Shown here: piece after piece, positions 8,659 to 18,544 of the stretch | Layout of the letters: each line of letters starts with the position of its first letter | Position numbering within the stretch: position 1 is the first letter of the stretch | NCBI GenBank assembly: GCA_958296235.1 | Contig: OY282457.1 | Coordinates: 2,297,684 to 2,361,683, forward strand | Reading direction: 5' to 3' | Source: an uncultured Candidatus Binatia bacterium | GTDB taxonomy: Bacteria; Desulfobacterota; Binatia; Bin18 | DNA: 64,000 bases | Position numbers and translations under genes: made by a program | The notes under the pieces: model-generated | Database searches by the model: none | The model's input: the letters and a program-made list of their open reading frames with translations, nothing else | Told to the model about the DNA's origin: nothing

Positions 8659-8776
8659 TCAGTGGTGATAGCTAGGTCCTACGCAAGGGAAGCCGGGAAA
8701 TCCGTCAGGTCCGGAAGGAAGCAGCGGTACCGGAATTCTCCCTGTGCCGCAGGGTAGCCTAGCTATCACCACTGAC
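8659..8776 (+). ncRNA. ffs: Bacterial small signal recognition particle RNA (4.5S)
   Basis: Scaffold RNA of the signal recognition particle, which binds Ffh. The highly conserved domain IV core CAGGTCCGGAAGGAAGCAGC is present near 8706-8725, and the GGTCCTACGC segment lies to its left. The two ends (from 8658/8659 to 8677, and 8758-8776) are perfectly complementary over 18-19 bases, giving the expected long closing helix. The placement after tRNA-Ser and before dnaX is common in proteobacteria. Confidence 0.93.
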
Positions 8777-8792
8777 GACCGGCTCATCCTCC

Positions 8793-8814
8793 AAAGAGGA
8801 CACGTTTCCTCTTT
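8793..8814. repeat. Compact AAAGAGGA hairpin, related to the AAGAGTAAACG repeat family
   Basis: AAAGAGGA and TCCTCTTT pair around CACGTT in the gap between the SRP RNA and dnaX. The right half resembles the right arms of the longer inverted repeats at 30224-30239 and 38278-38292. It could end transcription of the tRNA/SRP RNA unit, though only a three-base T-run follows. Confidence 0.5.
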
Positions 8815-8880
8815 ACACCGCGTGAGTAGAGTGACACCACGGCGGAACACACCGGACAACCCGAAACCGTCGGCTATGCT

Positions 8881-10704
<1,824 letters not shown>

Positions 10705-10753
10705 ACACGGGAGACTGCGTACCGTCGCAGGGACGCAGGGTGGAGGACACAGC

Positions 10754-11071
10754 ATGGCGCACAATATGGGAGATATGATGAAGCAGGCCCAGCAGTTGCA
10801 GGCCAAACTGGCTCAGATTCAGGAAGAGGCCGGGAAAAAGACGGTCGAAGCCTCAGCCGGGGGCAGTATGGTCACGGCGACGGTGAACGGCAAGTTGGAA
10901 CTCGTCGCGCTGCGTATTGATCCGGCAGTGGCCTCAGCCGATGATGTCGAAATGCTGCAAGACCTTATTACTGCCGCGGTGAACGAGGGCATTCGGCAAG
11001 CCCAGAACATGATGGCCACTGAAATGGGGAAAGTCACCGGAGGGCTCAAGATTCCGGGGCTGAACGCGTGA
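10754..11071 (+). CDS. ybaB: YbaB/EbfC family nucleoid-associated protein
   Basis: Small DNA-binding protein of 105 residues, normally encoded between dnaX and recR as here. It starts MAHNMGDMMKQAQQLQAK and has the family core of a coiled helix, GGSMVTATVNGKLELVALRI, and a helix with EMLQDLITAAVNEG. The ATG at 10754 has GGAGG about seven bases upstream; the longer upstream frame overlaps dnaX and is ignored. Family role: binds DNA as a dimer, with a suggested link to recombination and repair. Confidence 0.95.
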   Translation: MAHNMGDMMKQAQQLQAKLAQIQEEAGKKTVEASAGGSMVTATVNGKLELVALRIDPAVASADDVEMLQDLITAAVNEGIRQAQNMMATEMGKVTGGLKIPGLNA

Positions 11072-11093
11072 CAACAGTGACGCCGAGGGATGT

Positions 11094-11693
11094 ATGACGA
11101 CGCTGACCCCCGCCCTGGCTCGCCTGGTCCAAGAGTTGGGGAGACTGCCGGGGATTGGAGAGAAAACCGCGACGCGCTTAGCCATGTTCATCCTGGGCGC
11201 GGGGCGGGACTATGTCGAAAGCCTGGCTGAGGCCATCTGGGCGGTAAAGACCGAGACCACCTTGTGCCTGGAGTGCTTTGGGCTGGCCGAGGGCGAGCGG
11301 TGCGCCATTTGTCGCGATCCGCAACGGAGCGCCGAGTCGATCTGCATCGTCGAAGAACCGGCCGACCTGATGGCCGTCGAGCGTTCGCACGAATATACGG
11401 GTCGCTATCATGTCCTGCACGGCGTGTTAGCCCCACTTGACGGCATTGGGCCGGATGAACTCAAGATTGCCCCCCTCCTGGACCGTCTGCGCTCCGGTGC
11501 GGTGAACGAGGTCATTATTGCAACCAACCCCAATGTCGAAGGAGAGGCGACCGCCTTGTATCTGGCCAAGGTCATTAAGCCGCTGGGCGTCCAGGTGAGT
11601 CGGATTGCCCACGGCATTCCGATGGGCGGGGATGTGGAATACACCGACGCAGTCACACTCGGCCGAGCGCTTGAAGGCCGGCGAGAGATGTAA
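11094..11693 (+). CDS. recR: Recombination protein RecR
   Basis: Zinc- and Toprim-domain protein of 199 residues that acts with RecO and RecF in RecFOR gap repair. It has a helix-hairpin-helix (RLPGIGEKTATRLA), a C4 zinc finger (C58, C61, C70, C73), and a Toprim domain with SICIVEEPADLMAVE and the GVLAPLDGIGPDEL loop. The C-terminal VSRIAHGIPMGGDVEYTD block is typical. It follows ybaB after 22 bases with a GAGGGA ribosome site. A single-arm relative of the AAGAGTAAACG repeat lies just after the stop. Confidence 0.97.
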   Translation: MTTLTPALARLVQELGRLPGIGEKTATRLAMFILGAGRDYVESLAEAIWAVKTETTLCLECFGLAEGERCAICRDPQRSAESICIVEEPADLMAVERSHEYTGRYHVLHGVLAPLDGIGPDELKIAPLLDRLRSGAVNEVIIATNPNVEGEATALYLAKVIKPLGVQVSRIAHGIPMGGDVEYTDAVTLGRALEGRREM

Positions 11694-11757
11694 TCCCACC
11701 TTTACTCTTGTTTTTGCCTTTGCTAAAACTGCGCTGGCAATAACGTCTGGCTCGTGA

Positions 11758-11833
11758 TCCTCGGTAGCTCAATCGGCAGAGCAATCGGCTGTTAACCGAT
11801 GGGTTGTTGGTTCGAGTCCAACCCGAGGAGCCA
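11758..11833 (+). tRNA. tRNA-Asn (anticodon GTT)
   Basis: A 76-base tRNA with acceptor TCCTCGG pairing CCGAGGA, discriminator G and encoded CCA (11831-11833). The anticodon arm ATCGG-CTGTTAA-CCGAT gives GTT. The T arm GTTGG-TTCGAGT-CCAAC is perfect. A terminator-like hairpin follows. The accessory island starts right after it, a common integration position, though I found no copy of its 3' end at the far side of the island. Confidence 0.96.
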
Positions 11834-11872
11834 ACCCTTGACCATCAAATCTGGCGACTCGTCAGCGAACGT

Positions 11873-11904
11873 AAGACCCCGAGGGCTGACCCCATCGGGG
11901 TCTT
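11873..11904 (+). terminator. Hairpin terminator downstream of tRNA-Asn
   Basis: Perfect 10-bp stem AAGACCCCGA (11873-11882) and TCGGGGTCTT (11895-11904) with a 12-base loop. The U-tract is short, but position and stem strength fit a transcription terminator for the tRNA. Confidence 0.65.
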
Positions 11905-12048
11905 GTCGTATGCGGGGCCTTTTCAAGCGCTCGCCCCTTCCTCTCTTCCTCCGTTCGCTTGGAGGCTGAGTCTTGGTTGACCGAAGATACCGCTCTTCAT
12001 ATATTTTTGTTCCCTTCCCTTATTATGACACGGACCTTGAGGACGGGT

Positions 12049-13284
12049 ATGAACAAAACAGGGTTGAGAGAGTTGCTGGCGAACGGCGAGAACTCCGGCG
12101 TTGAGTTCAAGCGGGACGACATCCGGCCGGAGCAACTGGCCAGGGAGGTCGCCGCTCTGCTGAACCTGGAGGGCGGACATATTCTTCTTGGTATTGAGGA
12201 TGGAGGAGAGGTCACAGGACTGACGCACGATCCCAAGAAGGCGGAAGAGTGGGTGATGGAAGCTGCCCGAACCCACATCCGTCCCGCGGCGATCCCTTTC
12301 TGGGAGACGCTGGACATGGGGGGAGAAAAAGTCGTTGGTATTGTGTCGCTTCCCGCGGACGCGCCGGATAAGCCCTACAAAGCGCGGCGCGGGTCGGCCT
12401 GGGTCTCGGTGGTGCGCGTTGGAACGACCACGCGCGATGCCACGCGCGAGGAGGAAGAACGCCTCTATCAGCAATCGGGACGGTTCCGATACGGCCTGAA
12501 GCCAGTGCTTGGAGCTACGCTTGACACGCTTGACCGGCGACGTTTCAGAGACTACTTCGTTCGCGTCCTGGAGGGCAGTGTCCCGCCCGATGATGATGTC
12601 GAGCAGTGGCAACAATTGCTCTGCAACCTGGACTTGGCGACGACAGCCGGGCAGCGTAGCGTAGCGACGGTTGATGGAATGCTGCTCTTTGGCAGGAATC
12701 CCAAGCGCTTCCTGCCTCAGTCCGGGGTTCGAGCCGTCTGCTACCCAGGGAGCGCGCCGGATTATGCCACTCGGGCGGATGAGGACCTGAAGGGACCGTT
12801 GCTCCCTCTCGGGACACAAGACGGCTCAATGGTCGAACCAGGGCTGGCTGACCAGGCTTGGGACTTCGTGCGGCGCAACACCACGCCTTCCGCCCAACTC
12901 GAAGGCCCCAGGCGGATTGACCGCTGGGAATACCCGGAAGCAGTCGTGCGCGAAACCGTGGTCAATGCGTTGGTTCATCGCGACTACAGCATTGCCGGCA
13001 CCGACATCATGCTGACGATCTTCAACGACCGCCTCGAAATCCAAAGTCCCGGCCGGCTTCCAAACACTGTCACGCCAGAGGGCATGCGGGCCGGCTTGCG
13101 TTACGCCCGGAATCAGACCTTGGTCAACCTCATGCGCGACTATGGCTATATGGAGGCCCGCGGCATGGGGGTACGGAACAAAATTATTCCGGGAATGCGC
13201 ATTCACAATGGCACCGAACCCGACCTGCTCGAAGAAGAGCACCGTTTCACCGTCCGGCTGTGGAAGGAGCCCAAGCCTGGATGA
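12049..13284 (+). CDS. Schlafen AlbA_2 domain ATP-binding protein
   Basis: A protein of about 411 residues of the family often named putative DNA-binding or RecG-related ATP-binding protein. The N-terminal AlbA_2 domain shows GVEFKRD and a GGHILLGIEDGGEVTGL block. The C-terminal half is a GHKL-like ATPase domain with ETVVNALVHRDYS (N box) and FNDRLEIQSPGRLP (G1-like box). I prefer the ATG at 12049, which has GAGGACGGG just upstream; an ATG at 12025 is possible. The family is common in islands with restriction systems; its exact role is unclear. It is the first gene after tRNA-Asn. Confidence 0.8.
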   Translation: MNKTGLRELLANGENSGVEFKRDDIRPEQLAREVAALLNLEGGHILLGIEDGGEVTGLTHDPKKAEEWVMEAARTHIRPAAIPFWETLDMGGEKVVGIVSLPADAPDKPYKARRGSAWVSVVRVGTTTRDATREEEERLYQQSGRFRYGLKPVLGATLDTLDRRRFRDYFVRVLEGSVPPDDDVEQWQQLLCNLDLATTAGQRSVATVDGMLLFGRNPKRFLPQSGVRAVCYPGSAPDYATRADEDLKGPLLPLGTQDGSMVEPGLADQAWDFVRRNTTPSAQLEGPRRIDRWEYPEAVVRETVVNALVHRDYSIAGTDIMLTIFNDRLEIQSPGRLPNTVTPEGMRAGLRYARNQTLVNLMRDYGYMEARGMGVRNKIIPGMRIHNGTEPDLLEEEHRFTVRLWKEPKPG

Positions 13285-13328
13285 ATTCGTAAAGCGGGGT
13301 TTGAAAGATGATCGCATAGAAGACGTTA

Positions 13329-13522
13329 TCTGAAATAGTTCGGCGCGTTGTGGAGACAGCCCAGCCGGAGAAGGTCATTCTCTTCGGGTCTGCGGCAGGG
13401 TGGTGTATGAAGCCGCCCGAGCGTTTCGTTTTGAGGGGAGACTTGCCGATTGGGATACGGATAGGTACTGCTTGTCTAACCCTGTCTCTGGTGGCAAAGT
13501 ACCACCATGCCGGTACAGATGA
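13329..13522 (+). pseudogene. Remnant of a minimal nucleotidyltransferase-like gene
   Basis: A short frame from 13329 reads SEIVRRVVETAQPEKVILFG and then SAAG, which closely resembles the start of minimal nucleotidyltransferase (MNT) proteins, where GSRARG follows. The frame then degenerates. A second frame (13403-13522) reads VYEAARAFRFEGRLADW before a stop and is not assignable. No intact gene can be drawn in the 348-base gap 13285-13632, so I treat it as decayed accessory DNA. Confidence 0.4.
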
Positions 13523-13632
13523 GGATGCGCGGCGAGCATGGACGCAAGGTTGTTGCAGGAACCCGAGCCCAAACCGTCCGAAATGATGCGTGCCGGTGAT
13601 GTGACTCGGAGGCAGCGACAGTTATCGATACC

Positions 13633-14685
13633 ATGATAGGAATAGATTTGTTTGCCGGAGTCGGGGGGATGAGCATAGGTGCGGCCCAGGCTGGAATTGA
13701 CGTAAAGTTTGCCGTCGAGTGCGACAAGTATGCAGCGAGAGCGTATGCCAAAAATCATCCACATTGCGAAGTCTTCGATAAGGACATACGCCAATTATCT
13801 TCGCAGAAGATAAAGCAAATACCTCATGGTTCGGACGGAACGGTCGTTTTCGGCGGGCCTCCGTGCCAAGGCTTTTCGTATTCCAATACGCGAACCCGCA
13901 AGGTGCATAACAAAAACAACTGGTTGTTCGAGGATTTTGTCCGCGTTGTGAAGATATGGCAGCCGGATTTTATCGTATTTGAAAACGTCCAGGGCATTGT
14001 CGATACGGCGCGCGGGCTTTTTCTCGAAGCTATTCTCGATAGATTTGATCGCTTAAAATATACACTGAGCTATGGTTTGCTGAATGCGCTCGATTACGGC
14101 GTACCACAATGTCGGCGCCGATTTTTTCTCATTGGATCGCAGACCGGGAAGAAAATCGCGTTACCAAGAAGAACCGTATCATCACCGCCAACGGTCAAGG
14201 ATGCAATTGCCGATCTTCCCAATCTCGTGAACGGCGCAGTCATGTCACGGCTACCTTATTGCGATGTCCCGCCGTCCGCATACGCCAGGAAGTTGCGTAA
14301 ACGTTTAGCTGAGTGCTCTGGGCATTTGGTTACAAAGAACAACGAGGAGGTAATACACCGCTACCGCTCTATTCCTCCAGGCGGTAATTGGGAGGACATT
14401 CCTCCGCAGATGATGAAAAACTACAAGGATAGACACAGGTGCCACACAGGTATTTACCATAGGCTTTGCTATGATTCCCCGTCAGTCGTCATTGCAAATT
14501 ACCGAAAGAACATGCTCATCCATCCAGCGGAAGACAGAGGTCTTTCGGTCCGCGAGGCTGCTCGGATTCAATCTCTTCCCGATTCGTGCGAGTTCGATGG
14601 TTCTATAGGCTTTCAGCAGCAGCAGGTCGGCAACGCGGTGCCGCCACTACTCGCAAAGGCCGTATTTAGACAGCTCATCGGATAG
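13633..14685 (+). CDS. C5-cytosine DNA methyltransferase
   Basis: Dcm-type enzyme of 350 residues that methylates cytosine in DNA using S-adenosylmethionine. Motif I is DLFAGVGGMSIGA at the N-terminus, motif IV GGPPCQGFSYS with catalytic Cys78, motif VI FENV, motif VIII YGVPQCRRRFFLIG, and motif X QVGNAVPPLLA near the end. Base composition is visibly more AT-rich than the flanking housekeeping genes, which suggests transfer. No recognisable restriction enzyme of its own is adjacent. The HD gene follows after 51 bases on the same strand, so it may belong with that cassette, either as self-marking or by chance. Confidence 0.93.
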   Translation: MIGIDLFAGVGGMSIGAAQAGIDVKFAVECDKYAARAYAKNHPHCEVFDKDIRQLSSQKIKQIPHGSDGTVVFGGPPCQGFSYSNTRTRKVHNKNNWLFEDFVRVVKIWQPDFIVFENVQGIVDTARGLFLEAILDRFDRLKYTLSYGLLNALDYGVPQCRRRFFLIGSQTGKKIALPRRTVSSPPTVKDAIADLPNLVNGAVMSRLPYCDVPPSAYARKLRKRLAECSGHLVTKNNEEVIHRYRSIPPGGNWEDIPPQMMKNYKDRHRCHTGIYHRLCYDSPSVVIANYRKNMLIHPAEDRGLSVREAARIQSLPDSCEFDGSIGFQQQQVGNAVPPLLAKAVFRQLIG

Positions 14686-14736
14686 AAAAGTACTTAACAC
14701 TGACAGCTAGTTGCGTCTGATGGAGGAACAGAAACT

Positions 14737-15741
14737 GTGTCGAGCAAAAACTTTGACGAGCAACTGCGTGAGAGAATTTTGGACGACGTCGAAGGAAGTA
14801 AGGGGCATGAACTCGCCAGCGCCTATGAACACACTCAGGCTAAGCTCCAACAAGAAGTGTACGAGAAGATTCCTGGCGCTGAACCAAGCCTTTCAGATCA
14901 TGGTCCAAGACACGTTGCGAATGTGCAGCAGAACGCGATCCGTCTTCTTTCTAACGACGGCGTAATCAAGGATTTATCGGGCATCGAAATGTATTGTCTT
15001 GGGATGTGTATCCTCTTCCATGACGCGGGTAATATTTTTGGCCGAAAGGATCATCACAATAAGATAGCACAAGTTTTTGATAGTATTCGTGGAAAACAAT
15101 CGTCACTCCGCCATGAAAAGGCACTAGTTATGAACGCTGCAAGTGCGCATACAGGCACTACAGGAGACGGCTCACATGATACCCTCAAAGGACTTCCCGA
15201 AATCGATCACTTGCAAGGTGAGCCCGTACGTCTACGGGAACTAGCGGCCATTCTTCGCTTCGCTGATGAACTAGCTGAAGGTCCTCAGCGTACGTCTGAC
15301 TTCATGAAAGAACACGACCTTCTCGATCCAGACTCAGAAATATACCATGATTACGCCGCCAGTACGAACTTATCTATCCAGCGCGACTATGGTCGGATCG
15401 CTTTAACATACGAGATAATGATTAATATGAAAGGTACGGACGAGGAGCGCCGAATACAACTATCCAAGTTCTTGGACTTCATCTACAGAAGAATTATAAA
15501 GCTAGATCAAGAACGTCGCTATGCCTGCTACTACAGTAAACTTCTAGTACCGTTTAAATCCACCGATGTCACATTTCGTTTCCATTGCGACGATACCATT
15601 CTCTATACCGGCCTTTTACCGCTCAAGTTGACCGACATCGTAGTTCCCGGTGATCACACAAAGGGGGTCACGGATATAGATGCGGCCTATTCCATTGAGG
15701 CTCTTGTTGCTGACTTGCTTTCAAAGTGTCCGGGGAGGTAG
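14737..15741 (+). CDS. HD-domain phosphohydrolase-like protein of a three-gene cassette
   Basis: A 334-residue protein starting with GTG at 14737, nine bases after GGAGGA. It has the metal-binding pattern of HD-domain proteins: DHGPRH (D54, H55, H59), FHDAGN (H95-D96), a later His in ASAHTG (H138) and Asp in LRFADELAEGP (D177). The layout resembles HD domains found as effectors in conflict systems, more than housekeeping dGTPases. The C-terminal third has no motif I recognise. Four bases separate its stop from the start of the ATPase gene, so the two are surely co-translated. Substrate unknown; nucleotide or cyclic nucleotide hydrolysis is an inference. Confidence 0.7.
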   Translation: MSSKNFDEQLRERILDDVEGSKGHELASAYEHTQAKLQQEVYEKIPGAEPSLSDHGPRHVANVQQNAIRLLSNDGVIKDLSGIEMYCLGMCILFHDAGNIFGRKDHHNKIAQVFDSIRGKQSSLRHEKALVMNAASAHTGTTGDGSHDTLKGLPEIDHLQGEPVRLRELAAILRFADELAEGPQRTSDFMKEHDLLDPDSEIYHDYAASTNLSIQRDYGRIALTYEIMINMKGTDEERRIQLSKFLDFIYRRIIKLDQERRYACYYSKLLVPFKSTDVTFRFHCDDTILYTGLLPLKLTDIVVPGDHTKGVTDIDAAYSIEALVADLLSKCPGR

Positions 15742-15745
15742 ACCT

Positions 15746-17494
15746 ATGAAGCTAGATAACAATCCATTCCAATATGAGGCGGCCAACAACCTGAAGGATG
15801 AAATGATAGTAGATTACTACATTGATGAATTTAATTGTTCACGATTCATTCAATCCAAACGAAACGTTTTTCTAGTAGGAGAGCGCGGCAGTGGCAAAAC
15901 GATGGCCCTGCTATTTAACAGATGGCGGGTACAGAAGCTCGTAGCGGAAAAGAACGGAGAAGCCCCATCGGTTTCGACCATTGGAGTATACATTCCCTGC
16001 AACACGCCGCTGACACACAAGGCTGAACATCAACTACTTGATGAATTTCGAGCCTCGGTACTGTCGGAACATTTTCTAGTTTTGGCAATGGTCTATGCCT
16101 TGGCCGATACCTTGTCGGAAATACCCGACGTATTGAACGAAGCTGACGAGTCGTGGCTACGTAACGAGGCGAATTTTGTACTAGGAGCAGATTTGCCAGA
16201 AGATGGAAATTTCTTTGAGGCCGTCAAGCAATTCGTTCAACGAGATTTGTTGCGGACTCAGCGCGCTATTAATGCCGGCAATAGGGAGAAATTCTATGAA
16301 AATACGTTTTCGTTTGTTTCGGGATTTGTCCCCATACTGAACATGTGCGTCAGTAAGGTGCCACAACTCAACGAGTCGCATTTCCTCCTACTGCTTGATG
16401 ATGCACACGCATTGAATCCACATCAAGTCCGAGCCCTTAATTCTTGGATAGCATATCGGGACCATTCTTTGTTTAGTTTTAAGGTTGCGGTTGCAAAGGT
16501 CGGCCCCCAAACAAAGGTCACATCCACAGGCGGGACAATTCTGCAAGGACATGACTATACAAAAGTCGACTTGGAGGCAGCACTACAGAATAAAGACACT
16601 GATTTTTTCCGTCTCGCTCAAACTATAATTAAGCGTCGCCTGCAGAACTCTTCTATTTCCGCCACACCAGAGGCGTTTTTCCCTATGAGTAAGGACATGG
16701 AAGAGGACTTGAGGAAATCGGAAAAAGCTGTGCGGGACGAGGCGTTGCTCAAATACGGGAAAGGAGAGGAAAACAGGAAATCCGTGAACGATTTTATCTA
16801 CAAATATAAGAGAGCACACTACTTCAAGAACCGCCCAAGGAAGGCAAACAGACCGCCGTACTCCGGCTTCAACACACTGGTATTTCTATCTACAGGTGTC
16901 GTCCGCAATCTTCTTGAACCCTGCTTCTGGATGTTTGACAAAGCGGTATCTATGGCGGGTAGCACTGAAAGAGCAGGCGAGCTAGCACCAATATCCGAGA
17001 TTCCTTCAAGGATACAGACTGAAGTCGTTTTGGACTTGAGTACACGAACCTGGGATTGGTTGAGAGACGAGATAGCACAGGACATTGAGGACTGTTCCAC
17101 GGAGGACGGAGAACGGGCGTATCGGTTTCTCGACGCATTAGCAATCCATTTCAGAGATCGGCTTTTTCACCACAAATCGGAACCGTGCGCCCTATCATTT
17201 ACTATTTCTGGGCACAGTCAGGACGTGATGGATAAACTACGCCCTCTTATAGACATATTGCGAAAGGCACATTTGCTATACATCCGAAGTGGCGTGGCTA
17301 AGGATCAAGGTAAAACAGAACCTTACTACGTTCCGAACAAGATTCTTTGGCCCGCACGTGGACTGGACCCCCACGGCCAGCATGCGAGAGTTTCCCTACC
17401 CGCTAACGTTCTTTGGAGCGCAGCGGAAAAAGGGAGGATTGAGCTAGATAAGGAAGAAGAAGACCAGAGAGGGCTATGGGACAATGAACGATAA
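15746..17494 (+). CDS. ORC/CDC6-like P-loop ATPase of a three-gene cassette
   Basis: A 582-residue predicted ATPase. Walker A is GERGSGKT (residues 45-52), Walker B is LLLLDDAH (214-221), and an arginine in STGVVRNLLE (about 382-391) is where a sensor-2 or arginine finger would lie. The region 490-540 (HSQDVMDKLRPLIDILRKA onward, ending YYVPNKILW) looks like a winged helix, as in ORC/CDC6-type proteins. The start follows GGGGAGGT and lies four bases after the HD gene; its end overlaps the next gene by 11 bases. Base composition is AT-rich relative to the chromosome. Inference: the switch or sensor ATPase of a defence cassette. Confidence 0.7.
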   Translation: MKLDNNPFQYEAANNLKDEMIVDYYIDEFNCSRFIQSKRNVFLVGERGSGKTMALLFNRWRVQKLVAEKNGEAPSVSTIGVYIPCNTPLTHKAEHQLLDEFRASVLSEHFLVLAMVYALADTLSEIPDVLNEADESWLRNEANFVLGADLPEDGNFFEAVKQFVQRDLLRTQRAINAGNREKFYENTFSFVSGFVPILNMCVSKVPQLNESHFLLLLDDAHALNPHQVRALNSWIAYRDHSLFSFKVAVAKVGPQTKVTSTGGTILQGHDYTKVDLEAALQNKDTDFFRLAQTIIKRRLQNSSISATPEAFFPMSKDMEEDLRKSEKAVRDEALLKYGKGEENRKSVNDFIYKYKRAHYFKNRPRKANRPPYSGFNTLVFLSTGVVRNLLEPCFWMFDKAVSMAGSTERAGELAPISEIPSRIQTEVVLDLSTRTWDWLRDEIAQDIEDCSTEDGERAYRFLDALAIHFRDRLFHHKSEPCALSFTISGHSQDVMDKLRPLIDILRKAHLLYIRSGVAKDQGKTEPYYVPNKILWPARGLDPHGQHARVSLPANVLWSAAEKGRIELDKEEEDQRGLWDNER

Positions 17495-18368
17495 CTTGTT
17501 GATTACCTTCGCTAGTTGGGAGGATCGTTTCAGCCTTGGATTCGATTGCAACCTCAAAAAAACCGCGGTCAGTAAAGCCCTTATATTCTATTTTGAAAGT
17601 TATGCTACACGCACGCAAGAAAATCGTGGTGCCGTTGAAAAGATGTGCGAAGATAACGGGACAACATACACTGCGTTAGGGCTGAAAGCAGACAATCCTG
17701 CGGCTAACTGGCGAAAGATTATAGACACAATTGAAGGTATTATTCAGAACGATCAAGAGGTTCTGATAGACATTTCTACGATGCCCCGAGAAGTTATTTG
17801 GTACGTGCTATGGCTGCTTGAACAGAAATCTATAACGACGCGGTACGTATATCATCGCCCCGAGGATTACGGGAGCGATTGGTTAAGCCGAGAACCTCGG
17901 TCTCCACGACTCGTATATAAGTTGTCAGGTATAGCAATGCCGGCGACCAAAACAGCACTTTTGGTAACCGTGGGCTTTGATCTTCAGCGGGTAAAGAGGT
18001 TAATAAGTTGGTGTGAACCTGCGAGGATAATGATTGGGGTTCAAGCCAAGTCGAGGTTCGGGCGAAACGACAAAACGATGGAAGATTATGGTGAAACACT
18101 CAAAAAAGAATATGACTGTGAAATATTCGAGTTAGACGCTTACGCTGAGGACCGGGGGATGACAGCAATTAGTGAAGCGTTGAAGCGGCTTGACTCTTCG
18201 TACAATGTCATCATGAGTTCTCTGGGACCAAAGCTTACGGCAGTGACCTTGTACAGACTTCAAAGACAAAACCAGGAAATAGGACTTGTTTACGCGCCCT
18301 CTAATCAATTCAACCAGGACTATTCAAGCGGTATTGGCGAGTGTTTCGAGGGCGTCTTTAACATTTAG
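17484..18368 (+). CDS. Unrecognised two-lobed Rossmann-like protein of a three-gene cassette
   Basis: A 294-residue protein that I do not recognise. It appears to be built of two Rossmann-like halves. The first starts LLITFASWEDR and has a hydrophobic strand ending in the polar motif LIDISTMPRE (95-103). The second starts ALLVTVGFDL (about 158) and has NVIMSSLGPKLTAV (about 241-254) followed by GLVYAPS. A strand followed by a small polar motif at the domain edge recalls CARF-type nucleotide sensors, but this is only a resemblance. There is no signal peptide or membrane helix. It overlaps the ATPase gene by 11 bases, so the three proteins are made together. The next 176 bases (18369-18544) hold no gene. 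Confidence 0.6.
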   Translation: MNDNLLITFASWEDRFSLGFDCNLKKTAVSKALIFYFESYATRTQENRGAVEKMCEDNGTTYTALGLKADNPAANWRKIIDTIEGIIQNDQEVLIDISTMPREVIWYVLWLLEQKSITTRYVYHRPEDYGSDWLSREPRSPRLVYKLSGIAMPATKTALLVTVGFDLQRVKRLISWCEPARIMIGVQAKSRFGRNDKTMEDYGETLKKEYDCEIFELDAYAEDRGMTAISEALKRLDSSYNVIMSSLGPKLTAVTLYRLQRQNQEIGLVYAPSNQFNQDYSSGIGECFEGVFNI

Positions 18369-18544
18369 CTATCGTGGGCTGGGTCGCTCTAGGAGCACCT
18401 AACGTGCCAATCTCGTGTTTGGTAACGTCGCTCTGTCGGTTAAATGATCCCCAAACACTGCAAGCGCCTCGTCAAAATAGACTTCCCTATTGCCGGAGTG
18501 TCGCGGCATGCGACGCGGGAGCAATCGCGGGCTGAGCCTCACCC

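Noticed and set aside
11923..12819. A 298-codon open frame on the minus strand opposite the AlbA_2 gene
   Set aside because: The plus-strand frame contains complete AlbA_2 and ATPase motifs; the antisense translation has none.
14711..14965. An 84-codon frame starting before the HD gene in another frame
   Set aside because: It overlaps the start of the HD gene, has no better ribosome site and shows no family resemblance.
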